DNA of 14,435 bases from Bacteroidales bacterium (GTDB lineage Bacteria > Bacteroidota > Bacteroidia > Bacteroidales > Muribaculaceae). Where the stretch lies: contig SFER01000038.1 in NCBI GenBank assembly GCA_004557195.1, positions 1 through 14,435 on the forward strand, read 5' to 3'. Both the position numbers and the translations under genes were made by a program. Under the pieces are notes generated by a model. It was given only the letters and a program-made list of their open reading frames with translations, was not told the DNA's origin and made no database searches. Below are positions 1 to 5,757 of the stretch, one piece after another (the stretch's first letter is position 1; each line of letters begins with the position of its first letter).

Positions 1-133
1 GTTTTGTAACGATTTGAAACATAAGATATTAATAACCTAAAGTAGTCATGGCTATAAAAAATGAACATTTTAATGAAAACGCGTCGCTGCGACAAGGCAG
101 TGGCAAAATTGCCGTGTCAAAGGTTAATAATAT

Positions 134-141
134 TAAATTTG
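134..141 (+). promoter_or_regulatory. Candidate Bacteroidota-type promoter (-7 element) for the nuo-atp operon
   Basis: The octamer TAAATTTG matches the TAnnTTTG -7 consensus of the Bacteroidota housekeeping sigma factor. A TTG at 109-111 lies 22 bases upstream and could serve as the -33 element; this is slightly longer than the usual spacing of about 19-21, and only a partial match to TTTG. Transcription would start around 145-149, giving a nuoA leader of roughly 70 bases that begins at or inside the hairpin at 144-179. I found no equally good match in any later gap between genes, so this is the best candidate for driving the whole cluster. The call rests on motif matching alone. Confidence 0.4.
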
Positions 142-143
142 CG

Positions 144-179
144 ATGAGTCGTTGTCTCCGTCAAGGGGCGATGACTCAT
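144..179 (+). promoter_or_regulatory. Leader stem-loop upstream of nuoA
   Basis: ATGAGTC at 144-150 is perfectly complementary to GACTCAT at 173-179. In RNA the stem continues without interruption through 151-158 paired with 165-172, using four G-U wobbles and four Watson-Crick pairs. This gives 15 consecutive pairs closing a six-base loop at 159-164. The wobbles would be A-C mismatches in an antisense transcript, so the structure favours + strand RNA. The downstream sequence is A/T-rich but not a T run, so it does not look like a standard intrinsic terminator. It could stabilise the 5' end of the mRNA, mark the 3' end of an upstream transcript, or bind a regulator. Confidence 0.5.
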
Positions 180-215
180 AATTGTATTTAGAAAATATAG
201 TGAATTATTTAAAAT

Positions 216-590
216 ATGGATTTGTCAATATTTGGTATTCAGAATTCAACGCTCATGGTTACAGCCTTGGTGACCGGTTTGGGTCTCGTGGCGGCAGCGT
301 TGGTGATAGCATGGCTCATTTCGCCACGCTCATTCACAAAAGAGAAAGGAAAAACCTACGAGTGCGGTGTTCCCACTCGTGGTGAGAGCATGATTCAGTT
401 CAAGGTGGGTTATTATTTGTTTGCCCTCTTGTTCCTTATGTTCGATGTCGAAACAGTGTTTTTGTTCCCGTGGGCTGTGATTAGCCGCGGTCTCGGCTCG
501 GCTGCATTGCTCAGCGTTGGATTTTTCTTGTTTATTTTGATTTTAGGTCTTGCGTATGCTTGGCGGAAAGGAGCGTTGGAATGGAAGTAA
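216..590 (+). CDS. nuoA: NADH-quinone oxidoreductase subunit A (NuoA)
   Basis: NuoA is a small membrane subunit of complex I at the junction between the hydrophilic arm and the proton-pumping arm, beside the quinone channel. The 124-residue product has the family's three hydrophobic segments (about 12-35, 64-88 and 96-115). The loop signature YECG lies at residues 48-51, ending in the conserved cysteine of the mobile TM1-TM2 loop. FDVE at 76-79 supplies the membrane acidic residues conserved in the family. The length is normal. The ATG at 216 is preceded by AATTATTTAAAAT, without a Shine-Dalgarno motif, which is typical of Bacteroidota. It is the first gene of the operon, and its last codons carry the ribosome binding site and start of nuoB. 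Confidence 0.97.
   Translation: MDLSIFGIQNSTLMVTALVTGLGLVAAALVIAWLISPRSFTKEKGKTYECGVPTRGESMIQFKVGYYLFALLFLMFDVETVFLFPWAVISRGLGSAALLSVGFFLFILILGLAYAWRKGALEWK
565..583 (+). promoter_or_regulatory. Strong Shine-Dalgarno site deciding the nuoB start
   Basis: AAAGGAG at 567-573 lies inside the nuoA coding sequence, seven bases before the ATG at 581. This is a near-ideal Shine-Dalgarno motif and selects ATG 581 over the upstream in-frame TTG at 560 and the downstream ATG at 602. It is the only clear such site before any of the 17 starts in the window. With the 10-base overlap of nuoA and nuoB, it suggests that nuoB translation is coupled to nuoA. Confidence 0.75.
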
Positions 591-1192
591 GTGTAAAAGG
601 TATGAAGTCGAGCGACTTCAAGGATAACGAGTATATCGACCAACTCGTCGCCGAACTCAATGCTTCGGGCGCCAATGTAGTGGTTGGTACTCTTGACAAA
701 TTAATCAACTGGGGCCGTGCCAATTCTCTTTGGCCATTGTGCTTCGGTACAAGTTGCTGCGCAATCGAGTTTATGCACCTCGGTGCCGCTCGCCACGATA
801 TGGCGCGTTTTGGATTTGAAGTGGCTCGTAACTCTCCACGTCAAGCCGACTACATTATGGTGCAAGGCACTATCGTGTATCGTATGGCTCCCGTATTACG
901 CCGCCTCTACGAGCAGCTTGCCGAGCCTAAGTATGTGATTGCCTGCGGCGGTTGCGCCGTGTCGGGCGGTCCTTTCAAGGGTAGTTACTATGTTGTGGAA
1001 GGCGTTGACAAAATTTTGCCTGTCGATGTGTATATCCCCGGCTGCCCTCCGCGCCCCGAGGCTATGTTCTATGGCTTGATGCAGTTGCAACGCAAAATCA
1101 AGGTGCAACGCTTCTTTGGCGATGTCAACCGTCAAGAGAAATTAAAAGATTTCATCGCAGCCAATCCCGAAGAGGCAGATGCAATGAAGTAA
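581..1192 (+). CDS. nuoB: NADH-quinone oxidoreductase subunit B (NuoB), N2 cluster protein
   Basis: NuoB carries the terminal [4Fe-4S] cluster N2 of complex I, which hands electrons to quinone at the NuoB-NuoD interface. From the ATG at 581 the product has 203 residues. The tandem cysteines Cys59-Cys60 (GTSCCAIEFM), Cys125 (CGGCAVSGG) and Cys155 (YIPGCPPRPEA) match the four cluster ligands of the family; Cys54 and Cys122 are extra cysteines nearby. The segments GTLDKLINWGRANSLWP and ARHDMARFGFE are also typical. The frame is open back to a TTG at 560, but the Shine-Dalgarno motif at 567-573 supports 581, giving a 10-base overlap with nuoA. A charged C-terminal tail (about 180-203) follows the conserved core. 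Confidence 0.97.
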   Translation: MEVSVKGMKSSDFKDNEYIDQLVAELNASGANVVVGTLDKLINWGRANSLWPLCFGTSCCAIEFMHLGAARHDMARFGFEVARNSPRQADYIMVQGTIVYRMAPVLRRLYEQLAEPKYVIACGGCAVSGGPFKGSYYVVEGVDKILPVDVYIPGCPPRPEAMFYGLMQLQRKIKVQRFFGDVNRQEKLKDFIAANPEEADAMK

Positions 1193-1225
1193 TTATTAAC
1201 CCGAAAAAATATACTCATATATAAT

Positions 1226-2860
1226 ATGGTGAATATTCAGGAAAAAATCAGTGCATGGGCGCCATCTGCAACATTTGAGGAAGGCGAAGTGCTTTGTGCT
1301 ACAGTTGCCGACAAGGAGTGGTACAAATTGGCTGAACACTTGAAAAATGATTTGGGCTTCGACTATCTCGTTGCCGTGGTGGGTTGCGACTGGGGCGAAA
1401 CCCTCGGTTGCATGTATTATCTCACTGCAACTGCCACCGAAACTACCATCTCGGTGAAAGTGGAAACTGCCGACCGCGAGAATCCTATGCTTCACAGCGT
1501 TTGCGACTTGTGGAAAACCGCCCTTATCCAAGAGCGCGAGGTCTTTGATTTCTATGGAATCGTGTTTATCAACCACCCCGATATGCGTCGCCTTTTCTTG
1601 CGCACCGACTGGGTGGGATATCCTCTCCGCAAAGATTACGACAGCAACCCCGAACTCAATCCCATCCGCATGGAAGACGAGCCAAACGAGGATGCTTCGT
1701 TTGTGTGCCGCGAAGATGAGAAAGGAAATGTAACTAAAGAAGAATACAATATTTTCAATCCCGACGATTATGTGGTGAACTTCGGTCCGCAACACCCATC
1801 TACCCACGGTGTTATGCGTCTTCGCGCTGCAATCGATGGCGAAACCGTGAACAAAGTCGTTCCGGTGTGTGGATACATCCACCGCGGTATCGAAAAAATG
1901 TGCGAGTCGAAGACCTATCCGCAGACATTGATGTTTACCGACCGTCTCGACTACCTCTCCGCTCACCAAAACCGCCACTGCTTGTGCATGTGCATCGAGA
2001 AGGCTCTCGGCATCGAGGTGCCTCACCGTGCCAAGGTGATTCGCGTGATGATGGACGAATTGATGCGTATTTCGTCGCACCTCCTCTCCTACGGCTGTAT
2101 GACCATGGATATGGGTGCCACCACTGCATTCTTCTACGGCTTCCGCGAGCGCGAGCAAGTGCTCGACATTTTTGACAAAACTTGCGGTGCTCGCATGTCG
2201 CTCCACTATAATGTAATAGGTGGTGTGGTTAACGATGTTCATCCCGACTTTATCAAGGATGTGCGCGCACTCTGCGCTATCATGCCCGAGCGTCTCAAAG
2301 AATATCACAAACTCTTCACCGGCAATGTCATTGCTCAAGGTCGTACCAAAGGTGTGGGCGTTCTCAGCCTCCAAGATGCCAAGGACTATGGTGTTACAGG
2401 TCCGTCGGCTCGTGCTGCAGGCTGGAAATGCGATGTGCGCAAGCGCATTCCCTACTCGGTGTATAACGAACTCGAATTCGACGAAATCACTATGGAAGAA
2501 GGCGACAGCTTCGCCCGCTATCTCGTGAGATTGAAAGAAATTGAGCAGAGTGTGAAATTGCTCGAACAACTTTGCGACATCCTCGAAAAAGAGGAAGGCA
2601 ACGAATATATCGCTCCCAAAGTGCCGAAGATTATCAAACTCCCTGCAGGACACTGGTTCCAGCAAGTTGAGGCAAGCCGCGGCGCATTTGGTGTATATAT
2701 CGAGAGCCGTGGTGACAAGTCGCCCTATCGTATGCACTTCAACAGCCCATGTCTCAACCTCATCGGCTCGGTGGATAAGTGCTGCAGCGGATACAAGATT
2801 GCCGACCTTATCACAATCACCGCATCGCTCGACTATGTGATTCCAGATATTGATAGATAA
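1226..2860 (+). CDS. nuoCD: Fused NADH-quinone oxidoreductase subunit C/D (NuoCD)
   Basis: This 544-residue protein joins the 30 kDa (NuoC) and 49 kDa (NuoD) subunits of the hydrophilic arm. The NuoC part spans about 1-148 and contains EREVFDFYGI (103-112) and RTDWVGYPLRKDY (126-138). An acidic linker of about 30 residues (149-178) follows. NuoD begins near 180 with GPQHPSTHGVMR; His194 and Tyr243 (in RLDYLS) correspond to the quinone-binding His and Tyr of the family, and the protein ends in the conserved DIDR. The ATG at 1226 has no Shine-Dalgarno motif. nuoH follows directly, without the nuoE-F-G genes found here in E. coli-type operons. The gene contains no TTA, CTA or TCA codons, which leaves a long false ORF on the other strand. 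Confidence 0.97.
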   Translation: MVNIQEKISAWAPSATFEEGEVLCATVADKEWYKLAEHLKNDLGFDYLVAVVGCDWGETLGCMYYLTATATETTISVKVETADRENPMLHSVCDLWKTALIQEREVFDFYGIVFINHPDMRRLFLRTDWVGYPLRKDYDSNPELNPIRMEDEPNEDASFVCREDEKGNVTKEEYNIFNPDDYVVNFGPQHPSTHGVMRLRAAIDGETVNKVVPVCGYIHRGIEKMCESKTYPQTLMFTDRLDYLSAHQNRHCLCMCIEKALGIEVPHRAKVIRVMMDELMRISSHLLSYGCMTMDMGATTAFFYGFREREQVLDIFDKTCGARMSLHYNVIGGVVNDVHPDFIKDVRALCAIMPERLKEYHKLFTGNVIAQGRTKGVGVLSLQDAKDYGVTGPSARAAGWKCDVRKRIPYSVYNELEFDEITMEEGDSFARYLVRLKEIEQSVKLLEQLCDILEKEEGNEYIAPKVPKIIKLPAGHWFQQVEASRGAFGVYIESRGDKSPYRMHFNSPCLNLIGSVDKCCSGYKIADLITITASLDYVIPDIDR

Positions 2861-2881
2861 CAAAATAGAAAGATTTAAGAT

Positions 2882-3958
2882 ATGTTTGACTTCGGATTAG
2901 TCACAAATTGGTTCAACGACCTATTGTTGAGTGTAATGCCCCAATGGGCAGCGACTGTGATAGAGTGCGTCATCATCGGCGTGGTGCTCCTTCTTGCCTA
3001 CGCTTTGTTGGCTCTATTCTATATTTTCTACGAACGTAAATTGTGCGCTTGGTTCCAGTGCCGACTCGGTCCTATGCGTGTAGGTCCCTGGGGTATCTTG
3101 CAGAGTTTCGCCGACATGTTCAAAATCCTTATTAAGGAGCTTATCCGCCTTGAGAACATCGACCGTTTCCTCTTTGCCCTTGCGCCTTACTTGGTGATTG
3201 TAGCATCGATGCTGTGCTTCGCTTGCCTTCCTTGGGGTAACGGCTTGCAAATCATCGATTTCAACATCGGTATCTTCTTCATGACTGCCGCATCGTCGAT
3301 TGGCGTGCTCGGTATTCTCCTTGCAGGATGGTCGAGCAACAACAAATACACCATGATTGGTGCGTTGCGAAGCGGTGCCCAGATGATTAGTTATGAGTTG
3401 TCAATCGGTTTGTCGATTCTCACAGTGGTGGTTCTTGCCGGCACTATGTCGATTACCGGTCTTGTTCAGGCTCAAGCCGATGGCTGGTTCCTCTTCAAGG
3501 GGCATATCCCCGCGCTCATCGCTTTTGTAATCTACCTCATTGCGGCTACCGCCGAGACCAACCGCGGTCCTTTCGACTTGCCCGAGGCAGAGCATGAGCT
3601 TACTGCAGGTTACCACACCGAATATTCGGGTATCCACTTCGGATTCTTCTACCTTGCCGAATACCTCAACCTCTTTATCGTGTCGGGTATCGCATCACTC
3701 CTCTTCCTTGGAGGTTGGATGCCGCTCCACATCCCCGGATGGGAAGGCTTCAACGCTGTGATGGACTTCATCCCCTCGATTGTGTGGTTTATCGGTAAAG
3801 CGGTGTTCATCTCATTCATCATCATCTGGTTCAAATGGTCATTCCCCCGTGTGCGTATCGACCAACTTCTCACCCTTGAGTGGAAGTATCTTATGCCCAT
3901 CGGACTTTTCAACCTCGTGTTGATGACACTCATTGTGGTGTATGGACTTCATTTCTAA
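2882..3958 (+). CDS. nuoH: NADH-quinone oxidoreductase subunit H (NuoH)
   Basis: NuoH is the membrane subunit that forms most of the quinone chamber and links it to the pump modules. The 358-residue product is strongly hydrophobic, with about eight to nine membrane segments. Diagnostic blocks are ERKLCAWFQCRLGPMRVGP (51-69), NKYTMIGALRSGAQMISYE (154-172) and AETNRGPFDLPEAEHELTAG (224-243), the acidic loop that faces the quinone site. The family's usual GPNR reads GPMR here (residues 63-66). The length is somewhat above the roughly 325 residues of E. coli NuoH. It is the last gene of the first complex I block; atpD starts 36 bases later, where nuoI would normally follow. Confidence 0.97.
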   Translation: MFDFGLVTNWFNDLLLSVMPQWAATVIECVIIGVVLLLAYALLALFYIFYERKLCAWFQCRLGPMRVGPWGILQSFADMFKILIKELIRLENIDRFLFALAPYLVIVASMLCFACLPWGNGLQIIDFNIGIFFMTAASSIGVLGILLAGWSSNNKYTMIGALRSGAQMISYELSIGLSILTVVVLAGTMSITGLVQAQADGWFLFKGHIPALIAFVIYLIAATAETNRGPFDLPEAEHELTAGYHTEYSGIHFGFFYLAEYLNLFIVSGIASLLFLGGWMPLHIPGWEGFNAVMDFIPSIVWFIGKAVFISFIIIWFKWSFPRVRIDQLLTLEWKYLMPIGLFNLVLMTLIVVYGLHF

Positions 3959-3994
3959 AGATATATAATAAACCCCAAATAATATTCGTGAAAT
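3959..3994 (+). other. 5' junction between nuoH and the atp block
   Basis: These 36 A/T-rich bases separate the nuoH stop from the atpD start. I see no hairpin with a T run and no TAnnTTTG promoter within the gap. There is also no tRNA fragment, insertion sequence end or target duplication. With such a short gap, read-through from nuoH into atpD is the simplest expectation. Confidence 0.6.
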
Positions 3995-5500
3995 ATGAGC
4001 GATAATTTTGGTATAATGACCCAGGTAATCGGCCCTGTGGTCGATATTGCCTTTGAAGGAGAGGGTAATGCCGTTCCCCCTATCTACACCGCGTTGAAGG
4101 TGAGAAGAGACGACGGTACCGACCTCGTTCTCGAAGTTGAACAGCACATCGGTGAATCAACCGTGCGCTGTGTGGCTATGGAGAGCACCGATGGTTTGCA
4201 ACGCGGCATGAAAGCCGTGAACACAGGCAATCCTATCTCGGTGCCCACCGGCGAACAAGTGAAAGGCCGCTTGTTGAATGTCCTTGGTCAACCTATCGAC
4301 CACCTGAAAGACCTCGATGGCTCGTCGCTTCGTGCCATTCACCAGCCGGCTCCCGAATTTGCCGACCTCTCTATCGGGTCGGAAATCCTCTATACCGGTA
4401 TTAAAGTTATCGACCTTCTGGAGCCTTATTCCAAGGGCGGTAAAATCGGTTTGTTTGGTGGCGCCGGTGTAGGCAAGACCGTGCTCATTATGGAGATGAT
4501 TCATAATATCGCACACGGACACAATGGTTTCTCGGTGTTCACCGGTGTTGGTGAGCGCACTCGCGAGGGTAACGACCTCTTGCGCGAGATGATTGAAAGC
4601 AATGTGATTCGTTATGGCGAAAAATTCAAGGAAGGACTCGAAAAAGGGGAGTGGAACCTTGACGATGTGGATATGAATGAGCTCGCACAGTCGCAAGGCA
4701 CCCTCGTGTTTGGTCAGATGAATGAGCCGCCGGGCGCCCGTATGCGTGTTGCCCTTGCCGGTCTTACTGTGGCTGAGCAGTTCCGCGACCAAGACGGCGG
4801 TGGTAAGGATATCCTCCTCTTCATCGACAACATCTTCCGTTTTACTCAAGCAGGTAGCGAGGTGTCGGCACTTCTTGGCCGTATGCCTTCGGCTGTGGGT
4901 TATCAACCTACTCTTGCTTCCGAAATGGGTGTGCTCCAGGAGCGTATCACTTCAACCAAGCAAGGTTCTATCACTTCGATTCAGGCAATCTATGTGCCTG
5001 CCGACGACTTGACCGACCCTGCTCCGGCTACAACATTCAGCTTCTTGGATGCTACCACCGTGCTTAGCCGTAAGATTACCGAGCTCGGTATCTATCCCGC
5101 CGTTGACCCATTGGAATCGACATCCCGCATCCTCGACCCCCACATCGTGGGCGAAGAGCACTATCAAACTGCACAAGCAGTGAAGCAGTTGCTCCAGAAA
5201 TACAACGAGTTGCAGGATATCATTGCCATCCTCGGTGTGGATGAGTTGAGCGATGAAGACAAACTCGTTGTGGCTCGCGCTCGCCGCGCTCAACGCTTCC
5301 TTTCTCAGCCATTCTTCGTTGCCGAGCAGTTTACCGGTCTTCCCGGTGTGATGGTGCCTCTCAACGAGACAATCCGCGGCTTCAAGATGATTCTCAATGG
5401 CGAAGTCGATGAATATCCCGAGCAGGCATTCCTCAATGTCGGTACTATCGACGATGCAATCGCCAAAGGTAAGAAACTTCTTGCCGAAGTTGAAAAATAA
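3995..5500 (+). CDS. atpD: F1F0 ATP synthase subunit beta (AtpD)
   Basis: AtpD is the catalytic beta subunit of F1, which makes ATP in the cytoplasmic head. The 501-residue product has a Walker A loop GGAGVGKT at 155-162, the GERTREG motif with catalytic Glu187, Walker B LLFIDN at 274-279, the SALLGRMPSAVGYQPTLA block (291-308) and the DELSDED version of the DELSEED lever (416-422). Residues about 204-232 form an insertion relative to E. coli beta, between the REMIES block and the QMNEPPGARM block; I recall a similar insertion in other Bacteroidota. A second in-frame ATG at 4016 (MTQVIGPVVDI) is an alternative start. It opens the atp block, with atpC 12 bases downstream. Confidence 0.98.
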   Translation: MSDNFGIMTQVIGPVVDIAFEGEGNAVPPIYTALKVRRDDGTDLVLEVEQHIGESTVRCVAMESTDGLQRGMKAVNTGNPISVPTGEQVKGRLLNVLGQPIDHLKDLDGSSLRAIHQPAPEFADLSIGSEILYTGIKVIDLLEPYSKGGKIGLFGGAGVGKTVLIMEMIHNIAHGHNGFSVFTGVGERTREGNDLLREMIESNVIRYGEKFKEGLEKGEWNLDDVDMNELAQSQGTLVFGQMNEPPGARMRVALAGLTVAEQFRDQDGGGKDILLFIDNIFRFTQAGSEVSALLGRMPSAVGYQPTLASEMGVLQERITSTKQGSITSIQAIYVPADDLTDPAPATTFSFLDATTVLSRKITELGIYPAVDPLESTSRILDPHIVGEEHYQTAQAVKQLLQKYNELQDIIAILGVDELSDEDKLVVARARRAQRFLSQPFFVAEQFTGLPGVMVPLNETIRGFKMILNGEVDEYPEQAFLNVGTIDDAIAKGKKLLAEVEK

Positions 5501-5512
5501 TAATCAAGTAGC

Positions 5513-5746
5513 ATGACACTCAAAATCATATCTTCAGAAAAAGTGGAATTCTCCGGCGAAGTTGACTTGGTTAATCTTCCCGGCGAGCTTGGGGCATTCA
5601 CAGTGCTCAAAAACCACGCGGCGATAATCTCATCGCTCACCGCAGGCGTCATCGAATATGATGTGCAAGGCGAGCGCACCTCCCTCGAGGTGAAAGGCGG
5701 GATTGTCGATGTTGATAACAATGTAGTGTCGGTGTGCATTTATTAA
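5513..5746 (+). CDS. atpC: F1F0 ATP synthase subunit epsilon, short form (AtpC)
   Basis: Epsilon belongs to the central rotor stalk and contacts gamma and the c ring. The product has only 77 residues against about 130-140 in most bacteria. It covers the N-terminal beta-sandwich, with recognisable FSGEVDLVNLPGELGAFTVL (13-32), NHAAI (34-38) and KGGIVDVDNNVVSV (61-74), and stops where the C-terminal helical hairpin would begin. That hairpin is the part that inhibits ATP hydrolysis in E. coli and Bacillus enzymes. The frame closes with a proper TAA and atpB begins 11 bases later, leaving no room for a frameshifted remainder. From memory, similarly short epsilons occur in Bacteroides, so this is probably a lineage trait rather than damage. 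Confidence 0.94.
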   Translation: MTLKIISSEKVEFSGEVDLVNLPGELGAFTVLKNHAAIISSLTAGVIEYDVQGERTSLEVKGGIVDVDNNVVSVCIY

Positions 5747-5757
5747 TACGAGCATTT

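Larger units (their letters stand above)
48..191 (+). other. Possible 47-codon leader ORF, doubtful
   Basis: An open frame runs from the ATG at 48 to a TAG at 189-191, ending 24 bases before the nuoA start. The predicted peptide is basic, has two cysteines and contains the tetrapeptide LRQG twice (residues 14-17 and 37-40). I recognise no family, no signal peptide and no membrane segment. The ORF contains both the candidate nuo promoter and the leader hairpin, so if that promoter is real the main nuo transcript would start inside it and could not encode the full peptide. It could be a leader peptide on a longer transcript from further upstream, or simply chance open frame. I favour chance. 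Confidence 0.13.

Noticed and set aside
144..190. The leader hairpin as a Rho-independent terminator of an upstream gene.
   Set aside because: The stem has several G-U pairs and is followed by mixed ATAATTGTATTTAG rather than a T run. The idea cannot be excluded, because no upstream gene end is visible in the window.
560..1192. TTG at 560 as the nuoB start, giving a seven-residue longer protein.
   Set aside because: The Shine-Dalgarno motif at 567-573 lies downstream of that TTG and at the right distance from ATG 581.
1196..2863. A 555-codon open frame on the minus strand covering all of nuoCD.
   Set aside because: Its codons are exactly in register with those of nuoCD. It is open only because nuoCD uses no TTA, CTA or TCA codons. 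The product has no recognisable family features, while the + strand frame is an unmistakable NuoCD.
3982..3990. ATATTCGTG at the nuoH-atpD seam resembles ATATTAGTG at 10701-10709 at the atpG-nuoI seam, as if an insertion duplicated its target.
   Set aside because: Eight of nine matching bases in short A/T-rich gaps are easily due to chance, the distances to the start codons differ, and nothing else at the seams suggests transposition.
4003..4010. TAATTTTG just inside atpD matches the TAnnTTTG promoter element.
   Set aside because: Transcription from it would begin about at or after the second ATG at 4016, leaving essentially no leader, and there is no convincing -33 element. Such octamers are frequent in A/T-rich sequence.
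4157..4906. A 249-codon minus-strand frame opposite atpD.
   Set aside because: It is in codon register with atpD and explained by codon bias. I see no family motif.
5735..5757. atpC as a frameshifted or truncated remnant of a full epsilon gene.
   Set aside because: The frame ends properly right after the beta-sandwich, only 11 bases remain before atpB, and no epsilon C-terminal sequence is seen in other frames.
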